Below the pieces are notes generated by a model. It was given only the letters and a program-made list of their open reading frames with translations, was not told the DNA's origin and did no database searches. Both the position numbers and the translations under genes were made by a program. A DNA stretch of 61,457 nt, from contig CANQAV010000010.1 in NCBI GenBank assembly GCA_947589425.1, forward strand, positions 1-61,457. The letters are read 5' to 3'. The DNA is from Candidatus Gastranaerophilales bacterium. GTDB taxonomy: Bacteria; Cyanobacteriota; Vampirovibrionia; Gastranaerophilales; Gastranaerophilaceae. Below are positions 44,404 through 52,304 of the stretch, piece by piece; positions within the stretch are counted from its first letter, which is position 1, and every line of letters begins with the position of its first letter.

Positions 44404-44961
44404 TTAAGCAATGAAATAAAAAGCCACCCCGAAAATTGAAGCAATTAGCATATAATAAATCGGGTTTCTGGGAAGTTTAAAGGTTGCAATAAATAAAATT
44501 ATAATTACAAAAATTGCTTTATAATCAAACATGCTCAAATTAAAACTGTTTTTCATTACCATTGTCCAAAACAATTTTATTCCAACGGCGCAAATTAAAG
44601 CACACGAAGTCGGGCGCAGAAAATACAGGATTGATTTTATTATTTTATTTTCGCTGAATTTTTTATATAGTCTGAAAACTTGGCTTGTAATTATAATCAT
44701 GGGTAACAAAAGCGCAATTGTTGAAATAATCGCCCCGTCAAACCCGATTGTTTCATATCCGCAAAAAGTTGCCATATTAAGTCCGATTGGCCCCGGGGTT
44801 AAACCCGAAATTGCTATCATCTGAGTTAATTGTTCATGGGAAAACCAATGATATCTGTCTATAAGTTCATATAAAAAAGGCAGTGATGCATACCCGCCTC
44901 CAAAGGTAAAAAGTCCGATTTTAAAATATTCCAAAAAGAGAAGAAAATAAGCGCTATTCAT
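44404..44961 (-). CDS. chrA: Half-size chromate transporter (CHR family), second subunit
   Basis: 185 residues, five or six hydrophobic helices. CHR signature 'FGGGYASLPFLYELID' (about 19-34) and 'SGLTPGPIGLNMATF' (about 49-63). Single-domain CHR proteins work as heterodimers encoded side by side. It starts inside the end of the next gene, 8-base overlap, with AAAGGAG seven bases before. Chromate export is the known activity of longer relatives; the natural substrate here is unproven. Confidence 0.82.
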   Translation of the reverse strand: MNSAYFLLFLEYFKIGLFTFGGGYASLPFLYELIDRYHWFSHEQLTQMIAISGLTPGPIGLNMATFCGYETIGFDGAIISTIALLLPMIIITSQVFRLYKKFSENKIIKSILYFLRPTSCALICAVGIKLFWTMVMKNSFNLSMFDYKAIFVIIILFIATFKLPRNPIYYMLIASIFGVAFYFIA

Positions 44962-45502
44962 TTGTTTTCTCCTTTTTGGCGCTTGCTGTAATACCTAAAA
45001 CAATTGAAGCTAAAATTAAAATTACGGCATTAACATTATAAATCGAGCAAATTAAAATAAAAATAAACCAGAATACGCTAAAAATATCAACAATACTTTT
45101 TTTCCAGATATCTTTAAGTGTAAGATAAATTAATATAATAACAGAAAGATTTACTCCCCAAAATATGCTTTCAATAAAAGGAATGCCTGCAATTTTGCTC
45201 AAAAGATGCGCAAGTATTATTATTGAAACAAAAGGTGAAAGACCTATCCCAATAACGCTTGCAATTACACCTTTAAATTTTAAGAGTTTATAGCCTGTCA
45301 GAATTGACATATTTATTGCAATAATTCCTGGCAAACATTGGCTTACGCAGTAAAAATCAAATATTTCATCTTCACTGAGCCAGTTTCTTTTCAAAAGAAG
45401 CTCATCTTTCATAATGGGGACTATAACATACCCCCCTCCGAGAAGGATAATCCCGATTTTAAAAAATGCTTTGAATATATTTATAAAGTTTTTTTCTTTC
45501 AT
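44954..45502 (-). CDS. chrA: Half-size chromate transporter (CHR family), first subunit
   Basis: 182 residues, five or six hydrophobic helices. Signatures 'KIGIILLGGGYVIVPIMKD' (about 14-32) and 'VSQCLPGIIAINMSIL' (about 53-68) are the CHR repeat of the first type; the partner carries the second. The two together equal one long ChrA. Upstream by four bases is the anchored hypothetical gene, and all three seem to share one transcript. Confidence 0.82.
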   Translation of the reverse strand: MKEKNFINIFKAFFKIGIILLGGGYVIVPIMKDELLLKRNWLSEDEIFDFYCVSQCLPGIIAINMSILTGYKLLKFKGVIASVIGIGLSPFVSIIILAHLLSKIAGIPFIESIFWGVNLSVIILIYLTLKDIWKKSIVDIFSVFWFIFILICSIYNVNAVILILASIVLGITASAKKEKTNE

Positions 45503-45505
45503 AGG

Positions 45506-46123
45506 TTAAAATTTTATCGACCCTATAAAATCTTGTACAATTTTAGGATTAAATGCTTTTAAATCAACCATTGTGACAATAAGCTTTGTAGAGGGTGTTT
45601 TTGCTTTTGCATTAGTTGTTGAATAACAGCCTATTATCCCCGCTACATTTTTAAAGGGGATATTTTTTACTTTTGCGCTGAATTTTATATAGGGAACGGT
45701 TTTTCCGTTTGCCGTGTATGTTCCTCTTTGGTCAATTTTAAAATCTTCAAGGGTAATTACGGAATCTTTAAGAGTATCAAGCAGCTGGGTAATTTTTTTA
45801 TCTATTTCGTTTGAATTGAAATCTTTTGTTGAAATCAATTCTTCGTTTTTAAGGTCGTATATGTTTATTTTTTGGTTTGTCGGAAGATATTTTGCGGTGA
45901 TTTTTTTATACCCGAACAAATTAAAACATCTTGAGAGCTGGTAATCTCCGCTAACTTTTGAAAAATCGCCCCAATCATGCGCTGTTTTAACAAATTCTTC
46001 TCTGGGCGGGTTTTTATATCTGTTTATTTGGCTTTTAACAAAGGTATAACCTCCGAAAGCAAAGAATATTACAACTAAAACGATAAAAATTATTTTTCTT
46101 ATAATGCTTTTTAAACAGCCCAT
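45506..46123 (-). CDS. Membrane-anchored hypothetical protein
   Basis: 205 residues from the ATG at 46123, chosen because GGAGG lies five bases before it. An upstream ATG at 46135 contains that same ribosome site in its own codons. One N-terminal helix (about 10-28, 'IIFIVLVVIFFAFGGYTFV') precedes a soluble extracytoplasmic domain with 'AHDWGDFSKVSGDYQLSRC', a central Lys/Asn-rich part and a C-terminal 'VTMVDLKAFNPKIVQDFIG'. No family recognised. Confidence 0.65.
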   Translation of the reverse strand: MGCLKSIIRKIIFIVLVVIFFAFGGYTFVKSQINRYKNPPREEFVKTAHDWGDFSKVSGDYQLSRCFNLFGYKKITAKYLPTNQKINIYDLKNEELISTKDFNSNEIDKKITQLLDTLKDSVITLEDFKIDQRGTYTANGKTVPYIKFSAKVKNIPFKNVAGIIGCYSTTNAKAKTPSTKLIVTMVDLKAFNPKIVQDFIGSIKF

Positions 46124-46176
46124 ACCGACCTCCATGAATTAAACTTACTACAAAATTTTAAAAATGACAAAAGGTT

Positions 46177-47070
46177 TTACAAACCGGGATGAGTTTTTTC
46201 ATATACTTCTTTAAGGCGTGATATTGAAACGTGGGTATATATTTGTGTGTTTTTTATGCTTGAGTGCCCTAAAAGCTCCTGTACAATTCTTAAATCGGCA
46301 CCGTGTTCAAGAAGCTTTGTTGCAAAACTGTGTCTGAATACGTGGGGTGTGACTTTTTTTGTAAAATGAATTGCACTCAAAGCCTGTTTAAGCGCTTTTC
46401 TAATGCTTTGATTTTGAAGTCTGAAGCCTCTGTAGTTAATAAATAAAGGGTCAGAAGGGTTTTTGTTTGTTTTGCAAATTAAATCGGATACATTTTCAAT
46501 ATAATTTACAAGACCCTCTTTTGTTTTGTCGGGGATTAAAACAATCCTTTCTTTTGCGCCTTTTCCGAATACTCTTATTTCATTTTGTTCAAGGTTTAAA
46601 TTTTCATAATTCAAATTGGATAATTCCGAAATTCGCATCCCCGAAACCCATAAAAGTTCAAGTATAATTCTGTTCCGATAGCCTGCGGGGGTATCTATTT
46701 TTATTCCTCTTAAAATATTTTCAACCTCATCTTCATATAAAAAATTCGGAAGTGTTTTATTTTGTTTCGGAATCGGAATGTTGTCAACGGGGTTATATTC
46801 AATTATTTCTTCCTGATATAAAAAGCGGTAAAATGCTCTTATTGAAGCAATTTTTCTTGCAATTGTCGTTTTTGTGTAGTTAATCTGTCCTATAAAATAA
46901 AGATATTCGCTGAATTTTTGAGGCTCGATTTCTTCGGGATTTAAAGCACCAATCCATAATAAAAAGGTGTATACGTCGTTATAGTATGCTCTTATGGTGT
47001 GAGAAGAAAAATTTTTCTCACTTTTCAAATAAACCTTAAAATCCTCTAAATAATCAAGCTTTTGAGTCAT
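46177..47070 (-). CDS. xerC: Tyrosine recombinase XerC/XerD
   Basis: 297 residues from the ATG at 47070, the normal start 'MTQKLDYLEDFKVYLKS'; an upstream in-frame ATG at 47091 overlaps the -10 box. The catalytic set is Arg in 'SGMRISELSNL', Lys in 'VFGKGAKERIVLIP', and 'HVFRHSFATKLLEHGAD', 'LLGHSSIKNTQIYTHV' with His/Arg/His/Tyr. It resolves chromosome dimers at dif with a partner Xer. Single gene, not flanked by att-like repeats or integrase-type neighbours, so it is housekeeping. Confidence 0.9.
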   Translation of the reverse strand: MTQKLDYLEDFKVYLKSEKNFSSHTIRAYYNDVYTFLLWIGALNPEEIEPQKFSEYLYFIGQINYTKTTIARKIASIRAFYRFLYQEEIIEYNPVDNIPIPKQNKTLPNFLYEDEVENILRGIKIDTPAGYRNRIILELLWVSGMRISELSNLNYENLNLEQNEIRVFGKGAKERIVLIPDKTKEGLVNYIENVSDLICKTNKNPSDPLFINYRGFRLQNQSIRKALKQALSAIHFTKKVTPHVFRHSFATKLLEHGADLRIVQELLGHSSIKNTQIYTHVSISRLKEVYEKTHPGL

Positions 47071-47080
47071 ACTTAAAATT

Positions 47081-47086
47081 ATTATA
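47081..47086 (-). promoter_or_regulatory. -10 box of xerC
   Basis: TATAAT on the minus strand, preceded directly by TG, lies ten bases before the ATG at 47070, predicting a 5' leader of about four bases and no Shine-Dalgarno sequence. Confidence 0.55.
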
Positions 47087-47218
47087 CACATGCTATTTGA
47101 AAAAAATAAGCACTTTTTTGTATTTAAAAATGTAAAGAAAAATTATATTATTGTATAAAATATTTCCCTTTTATTATAATATTTTGATGTTATTTCCCAA
47201 AATGAGGAATTAGTTTAA

Positions 47219-47866
47219 TTGCAAAACAGTTTCGACAGTCTTGATAATCTTGAAATAAGCGTGCAAAAGTCCTCTGTTGTTCAGCAGAGAGCAGGGCTTA
47301 TCGCTGTTTATATGTATAAGCAGTTTATTGAATTTCATCAGGCAACGGTTAATACAAACGAAGTTTTTTCAAAAATATTGGAAAATCTGGCGACGGTTTT
47401 AGAATATTTAAAACAATCTCTTAATGTAAGAAATGTTCCCGTGCAGAGTGTAACATGCAATGTTGATTCGGATAAAACGCTTGCAATAGTTAACATTTTG
47501 TGGCACACAATCAGCTTTACTTCAAGATTTAATAATTCCCCGAAGGCACTTCCGCAAAAAAACGGAAACCCTATGTTCTGCGGAAGAATATTTGCAATTA
47601 AAGGCGATTTTACAAAATTAATAAAAGAAACGGACGATTACGAAACCCAGATAGATGTTCTTTTGGAAAATGAGATTGCATCATTATTTATACCGGCAGA
47701 GAAAAATCAAGGCACGGTTATGACGATACATCATAAAGATAATCAAGAATTATTCATATCCCAGCCCGATGCCCCGAGAGAATTTCTTTTAAAAGTAATA
47801 GAATTTGTTTGTGCGGGCGGAGAATTACATAAACAAAACATTAAAAAAACGGGATTTAATTTCTAA
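47219..47866 (+). CDS. Hypothetical protein of 215 residues
   Basis: Starts at TTG 47219, nine bases after GAGGAA; the nearest ATG opens only a three-codon frame. The N-terminal half is helical ('GLIAVYMYKQFIEFHQA' and 'ILENLATVLEYLKQSL'), the C-terminal half alternates strands with 'GRIFAIKGDFTKLIKE' and ends 'ELHKQNIKKTGFNF'. No catalytic motif or membrane helix. I do not recognise a family; it is convergent with a 53-residue gene. Confidence 0.6.
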   Translation: MQNSFDSLDNLEISVQKSSVVQQRAGLIAVYMYKQFIEFHQATVNTNEVFSKILENLATVLEYLKQSLNVRNVPVQSVTCNVDSDKTLAIVNILWHTISFTSRFNNSPKALPQKNGNPMFCGRIFAIKGDFTKLIKETDDYETQIDVLLENEIASLFIPAEKNQGTVMTIHHKDNQELFISQPDAPREFLLKVIEFVCAGGELHKQNIKKTGFNF

Positions 47867-47899
47867 ACAAAAAGGTCGAAAAATCGGTCTTTAAATCTT

Positions 47900-48061
47900 T
47901 TATGCTTGTGTTAAGTTTGCTACTATAATTTTTTTCATAAGTCTTTCAAAGAAGCTCATTGCAGGTTTTTCGATTGCTTTTGCAAGTTCCCTTATTTCGG
48001 CTTCATAAGCTAAACTTACCGGATTGTATTCACATAATTCTAAGTCTTTTTCGTAATCCAT
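47900..48061 (-). CDS. Small protein of 53 residues
   Basis: ATG at 48061 to TAA at 47900-47902, with AAAGGATG about eight bases upstream. The sequence is an acidic-basic helix: 'MDYEKDLELCEYNPVSLAY' then 'EAEIRELAKAIEKPAMSFF' and a basic 'ERLMKKIIVANLTQA'. It has good codon usage for the window. Function unknown. Confidence 0.55.
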   Translation of the reverse strand: MDYEKDLELCEYNPVSLAYEAEIRELAKAIEKPAMSFFERLMKKIIVANLTQA

Positions 48062-48167
48062 TATTTCATCCTTTATTAACTAACCTTGTACTATATATAT
48101 CGACATTTAGAATTTAAACCTTTAAGAAAAAGGTCAATTGTTTACAATAGTTTACAAATTTTTAATG

Positions 48168-48173
48168 TAGAAT
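48168..48173 (+). promoter_or_regulatory. -10 box of tsaE-tsaB
   Basis: TAGAAT, with TG directly before it, ends seven bases upstream of the tsaE ATG; no Shine-Dalgarno sequence. A start on or at the ATG is predicted. Confidence 0.5.
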
Positions 48174-48179
48174 TGTTTT

Positions 48180-48662
48180 ATGAAATTTTGCGCAAAAACA
48201 CTTGAAGATACTAAATTTTTAGCAGAGTGCTTTTCATCTTTAGTTGATGAAGACGGCCTTTTTGTTACCTTAACAGGGGATATTGGCGCAGGAAAAACAC
48301 AGTTTATACGCTATGTACTTGAATATTTAAATGTTAGTTCAAAAGTCACAAGCCCGAGTTTTGTGATATTAAATGAATACAAATGTTCAAAATTTCCAAT
48401 ATATCACTTTGACCTTTACAGACTTGAGGAAAAAGGTCTAAAATCAGTTATATCGGAACTAAGAGAATATTCAAAAGATAAAAACCTTACATTCATTGAA
48501 TGGGCTGAATTTGCGCACAATGAAATTCCTGAAAATTCTCTTAAAATTGATGTTCAATATGACCAAAATAATCTTGACATAAGATATTTTGAATTTTCTT
48601 CAAATGATAAAAAAATGATTGATTTTATTGAAAAATTGTCTAAAAAGGCAGGTATTAAATGA
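48180..48662 (+). CDS. tsaE: tRNA threonylcarbamoyladenosine synthesis ATPase TsaE
   Basis: 160 residues. Walker A 'LTGDIGAGKTQFIRYVLEY' (about 31-49), 'VTSPSFVILNEYKCSKFPIYHFDLYRL' region (two pieces), and 'FIEWAEF' with the Walker-B-like Glu. It drives the TsaB-TsaD complex that makes t6A37 on ANN-decoding tRNAs. Translationally coupled to tsaB (ATGA). The gene starts at the first ATG after a -10-like box, with no SD. Confidence 0.93.
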   Translation: MKFCAKTLEDTKFLAECFSSLVDEDGLFVTLTGDIGAGKTQFIRYVLEYLNVSSKVTSPSFVILNEYKCSKFPIYHFDLYRLEEKGLKSVISELREYSKDKNLTFIEWAEFAHNEIPENSLKIDVQYDQNNLDIRYFEFSSNDKKMIDFIEKLSKKAGIK

Positions 48663-49267
48663 ATATTTTAGCATTTTGCTCGGCATTGGATAAGACATAT
48701 CTTGCGCTTTTATACGATAATAAAATGTATTCGAAGATAATTAAAAGCGATGAAAACTACCACAGCCTTTATCTTTTGGATGAAATTAAAAAAATTTTCG
48801 ACCAAAACTCGCTTTCTTTTAATAAGCTTGATTTGATTGTTTCAAACAAAGGCCCGGGAAGCTTTACGGGTATAAGAGTATCTTTAACCGCAGCTAAAGT
48901 TATGGCAGGTGAACTTGATATCCCCCTTGTCGGTTTAAACAGTTCCGAAATACTTTTAAAGGCATATAACAGGGATTTATTAATTATGGATGCAAGGCGA
49001 GATATGAATTATGTTGCTTTTAAAGATGAAATCAAGCTTGTTCCGAAAGAAAAAACAGATATAAAAGATAAAAATATGCGGATATTATGCGACAAAAGGT
49101 CGCTGGATATTTTTCCCGATGCCGTTTGTTTTGAAGACAATGAAAAAAATTTGGGCGTTGTTATGATTGAATTGGCGCAACAAAAATATTTAAATTCAAG
49201 CAATAAGGATGAATTTAGCCCTTTAAAAACGGAAGCAAATTATATTCAAACTCCGCCTGTGTTCTAG
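48659..49267 (+). CDS. tsaB: tRNA threonylcarbamoyladenosine synthesis protein TsaB
   Basis: 202 residues. ASKHA fold subunit partner of TsaD; 'LDLIVSNKGPGSFTGIRVS' (about 57-75) is the conserved motif, with 'MDARRDMNYVAF' after it. Starts in the tsaE stop. tsaD is not in the window. Its last four bases overlap the end of the convergent small membrane protein gene. Confidence 0.92.
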   Translation: MNILAFCSALDKTYLALLYDNKMYSKIIKSDENYHSLYLLDEIKKIFDQNSLSFNKLDLIVSNKGPGSFTGIRVSLTAAKVMAGELDIPLVGLNSSEILLKAYNRDLLIMDARRDMNYVAFKDEIKLVPKEKTDIKDKNMRILCDKRSLDIFPDAVCFEDNEKNLGVVMIELAQQKYLNSSNKDEFSPLKTEANYIQTPPVF

Positions 49268-49494
49268 CAATCATTGTTGTTATTCACGCCGCCGTTCAGT
49301 GCCCACAATAGCGAAATAAGCCAGCCTACGTATGTCCAGCCGAGAAATATATTTAAAAACATTATAGGCACGCTGTCACTGTGTTTTCTGGCAAATGCTA
49401 TTATCAGAGGGATAAAGTATATCGTGAAAGCAATAAAAACCCAGCTTAAAAAGAAAAACAGCATAAGAAACAAGAATACATAATTTATATCCAT
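49264..49494 (-). CDS. Superinfection-immunity family small membrane protein
   Basis: 76 residues with two hydrophobic segments. The second half matches the small family named for T4 superinfection immunity: 'YFIPLIIAFARKHSDS', then 'MFLNIFLGWTYVGWLISLLWAL'-like (aligned in pieces), a pattern of 'LN-FLGWT-VGW'. In bacterial chromosomes its function is unknown; phage exclusion is only inferred from the name. Extra N-terminal hydrophobic residues precede it. Four-base overlap with tsaB. Confidence 0.7.
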   Translation of the reverse strand: MDINYVFLFLMLFFFLSWVFIAFTIYFIPLIIAFARKHSDSVPIMFLNIFLGWTYVGWLISLLWALNGGVNNNNDC

Positions 49495-49563
49495 TTTAAC
49501 TCCTTGTAAGTTTGGTTTTTATATTATATTCCTGTTTGGTTTATTTTGAATTATGCTTTAAGG

Positions 49564-50358
49564 TTATAAGCTTTGCGAAACGGTTTCTACAAACATGTTC
49601 ATGCCTATATCGGGCTTGTGAAGGATTATAATGCATGGGTTATCATTATCACCCGCACATTCTTTTAATGCTTCAATTGATTTTTCGCTGCATTGCTTTT
49701 TGCTATACTGTCCTTGCCCGTTGTATACCATGCAATCCGCTTTGATATAAGATATGTTTGTACTTATTGGAGTGCTGTCTTCACTTGAAGCGTACTCATC
49801 TTCTTCAATATTGAATATGTCGTATGTAATAAGATTTTCGCTTGGTGTATAACCGTTGCAATATTCATTATCTTTTTCATCCGTGCATTCAACGGGTATT
49901 AACCTGCCGTTCGGGTACAATTTCAGAGGAATTCTATCTTTATATGCTTTGTTTTCACCGCTTTTTCCGTTTATGTCAACAAGGATGTTTTTATAGTATT
50001 CGTTATTTTTTTCATGCCATTGTGAAGCTAAGCCCATATAAACTATATTGTTTGGAAGGATGATGTTTTCTTCATTGGTTGAGGCATTTTTATTACAGTT
50101 AATGCTGCTTTTTGTTGTGAGCATATCTGAAAGCAAAAGACAATATTTGTCGTTCTCATCCGTATTATTAAAAAGAAGAGTTCCGTATTTGTCAATTATG
50201 TTATTATTTGCTTCGCTTAAATTGCTAAGAGAGGCATAGGCAAATAATTTTCCTTTCTTATCATCTGTTTTTACCGAGCATATAAATATAACAGCAAAAA
50301 TACCCAGTATAAACAGCGCTATAACAATCTCCGCTAATGTCCATGCATTCTTTTTCAT
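49564..50358 (-). CDS. Type IV pilin-like (prepilin N-terminus) protein
   Basis: 264 residues from the ATG at 50358; eight in-frame upstream codons would place eight odd residues before the leader. The N-terminus 'MKKNAWTLAEIVIALFILG' is a prepilin-type signal with Glu at +5, except that Ala replaces Gly at -1. The hydrophobic helix (about 7-28) is followed by a soluble domain rich in Asn/Asp, with several Cys ('INCNKN', 'VECTDEKDNEYCNG', 'CAGDNDNPC'). Candidate minor pilin or pseudopilin, here isolated from assembly genes. Confidence 0.7.
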   Translation of the reverse strand: MKKNAWTLAEIVIALFILGIFAVIFICSVKTDDKKGKLFAYASLSNLSEANNNIIDKYGTLLFNNTDENDKYCLLLSDMLTTKSSINCNKNASTNEENIILPNNIVYMGLASQWHEKNNEYYKNILVDINGKSGENKAYKDRIPLKLYPNGRLIPVECTDEKDNEYCNGYTPSENLITYDIFNIEEDEYASSEDSTPISTNISYIKADCMVYNGQGQYSKKQCSEKSIEALKECAGDNDNPCIIILHKPDIGMNMFVETVSQSL

Positions 50359-50385
50359 ATTAAAAGAATATAACGGCACCATATT

Positions 50386-51372
50386 TTATAAATCATTTGT
50401 TTGGGTTAAATACTCCAAACAATCATTATAATTATCAAATTCCATATAAGGTTTTATGTTCAATTTTTCCTTTGTAACATTTAATGTCGTTTTATTTTCA
50501 ACGGTTATTATTTTAATATTGTTTTTATTGCATGATAATACCGAGCTTGAGCCCATAGCGTCTTTTGGAACTATTAAACATTTTACGTCTTTATATGAAA
50601 TTCTGCCTTCTTCAAGATTGTTAAATATTTTTGGCGCAATCGACAATCCTTCAATAATGCAGGGAAGATATGTTGAACTTATAAGTTCGGATGAAACTTT
50701 CGGGTTTACAATTTTTTGCGCTATATCAACATCACAAAATGCCGGAGAGTGTGCACAGGGGATTTTAAATTCTTTTGCTATTAAATGAGAAATTATTGCT
50801 TCTATTCCGCCTATAGGGTCAATTCCTTGCGCATTTTCATAATTTATATCATCATAATCTTCGCTGAAATAACATACGACAGCTATTGCTTCCGCTCCTT
50901 TTTTAATGAGCTTTTCAGAGCTTTCTAAAAGAACATCGGGATTTTTAATTGTGCCTGCTGATATACCGTGTTTGACTTCAAGTTTTGCCTCGGGGGATTT
51001 TTTTGTGTATTCGGGCTCTATAATATCAATTCCCTTAACATATTTAAGAGCGTTTATTGTGTTTATATGAATATTTCTGATATTTTCAGGCATGCTGCAA
51101 TCAAAAATCACCCCGATTTTATTTTCTTCATAAGGACGTTTTGGTGTTATTGAGATATTCTTTTTAAAAAAGTCATCAAATAAATAACCTTCAAGATAGC
51201 TCATATCATAATTTATTGCGCTTAAAATACCGCCATTTACGGCATTTGGATTAATGATTAAATGAAAATATTTTGAAAACTTTCTTGCAACATATCCGAA
51301 ATCTCCGGCATAACCTCCGATATCAGCACCAATTCCCGTCGGAAGAGATATTGCTATTACATCTTTTTTCAT
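50386..51372 (-). CDS. DUF3326 family protein
   Basis: 328 residues from an ATG that shares one base with the holB stop (TGATG); GGGGG lies just upstream. Conserved parts match DUF3326: 'LPTGIGADIGGYAGDFG', 'NPNAVNGGILS', 'GIDPIGGIEAIISHLIAKEF' and 'IPCAHSPAFCDVD'. The family is widespread in cyanobacteria with no known function; no membrane segment is seen, so it is cytoplasmic. Coupling to holB is positional, not functional evidence. Confidence 0.72.
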   Translation of the reverse strand: MKKDVIAISLPTGIGADIGGYAGDFGYVARKFSKYFHLIINPNAVNGGILSAINYDMSYLEGYLFDDFFKKNISITPKRPYEENKIGVIFDCSMPENIRNIHINTINALKYVKGIDIIEPEYTKKSPEAKLEVKHGISAGTIKNPDVLLESSEKLIKKGAEAIAVVCYFSEDYDDINYENAQGIDPIGGIEAIISHLIAKEFKIPCAHSPAFCDVDIAQKIVNPKVSSELISSTYLPCIIEGLSIAPKIFNNLEEGRISYKDVKCLIVPKDAMGSSSVLSCNKNNIKIITVENKTTLNVTKEKLNIKPYMEFDNYNDCLEYLTQTNDL

Positions 51373-52304
51373 CAATACCCCCTTGCGATTTTCAGCATAA
51401 GAGTTTCAAATATAATTTTATCAGACATGTTTGCACGTTTGGATTTTATCGCATGGCTTATAAATTTAATATCTTTATTTATTTTTTCATTTAAAAGAAG
51501 AGAATTACGGTTTTCTTTAAGGAGCTGAAGAAGTGCTCCCATCATATTGTTTAATATTTTTTCAGGAGAATCTTCTTTTGAGAGCTGTTCAAGATTTTGT
51601 GAAATTTCAAGCGCCTCGCTATAGCTTATATTCGGGTAGTTTGGAATTAATTCGTTCAAAAGAGGATATTGTTTTTTATTATCCGAAGCACCAAGCTTAA
51701 AAACATTACACCTTGAAACAATTGTCGAGAGGATGTCCTCTTTTGATTTTGTAAGAAATATAAACGTAGTATTTTTAGGAGGCTCCTCGATTGATTTTAA
51801 AAGCGCATTCGGCGTACTCGGATGAAATGTCGTAAAATCAAGGGGCTCAATCGTATAATCAATACTATCAAGATAACCAAGCTTTCTAAAATCTTTTAAA
51901 TCGTTATAATCTTCCGTTTTTTTTGATGAGAAGAAAATAAAAAACCTGTGATAATCGCTTGAAAGTGCAAGAGATTTTTCAATTTGATGAGCCTGAGCCG
52001 TTGAAATTACCGTTTTTGTTTCGTCGTTTTCTCCTTTGAAATGAATTTGAGAAACAATATTTACGGCGGGATGTGTATAAGTTTTAATCCATTTGCAGTT
52101 GATGCATCCGCAATTTTCATCCCGAAAGTTTTCGCAGTTTAAAATTCTTGCAAGTTCAAGCGAAAAAAGATACTGAATTTTAGTGTCGGCGCCTTCAAAA
52201 ATTATTGCCTGCGGGAAATTCCTTTTTCCTTCTTTTGCAAAACTCAAGAGCTCATCAAAGTATTTTGAGGTAAAAGGATATTTATTTTTAAAATAATCTA
52301 ACAT
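51372..52304 (-). CDS. holB: DNA polymerase III delta' subunit
   Basis: 310 residues. Clamp-loader AAA+ subunit. Zinc module 'CENFRDENCGCINCKWIKT' (about 46-64), 'TVISTAQAHQIEKSLALS' (about 88-105), 'HPSTPNALLKSIEEPPKNT' and sensor-1 'FIFLTKSKEDILSTIVSRC'. The P-loop region is degenerate ('EGADTKIQYLFSLELARIL'), as in delta' of other bacteria. Seven-base overlap with holA; the two clamp-loader subunits are in tandem. Confidence 0.85.
   Translation of the reverse strand: MLDYFKNKYPFTSKYFDELLSFAKEGKRNFPQAIIFEGADTKIQYLFSLELARILNCENFRDENCGCINCKWIKTYTHPAVNIVSQIHFKGENDETKTVISTAQAHQIEKSLALSSDYHRFFIFFSSKKTEDYNDLKDFRKLGYLDSIDYTIEPLDFTTFHPSTPNALLKSIEEPPKNTTFIFLTKSKEDILSTIVSRCNVFKLGASDNKKQYPLLNELIPNYPNISYSEALEISQNLEQLSKEDSPEKILNNMMGALLQLLKENRNSLLLNEKINKDIKFISHAIKSKRANMSDKIIFETLMLKIARGY

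Noticed and set aside
47867-47899. Terminator between the 47219 and 47900 genes
   Set aside because: GGTCGA-AAAA-TCGGTC needs two G-U pairs in six and lacks a strong T-run; only weak support.
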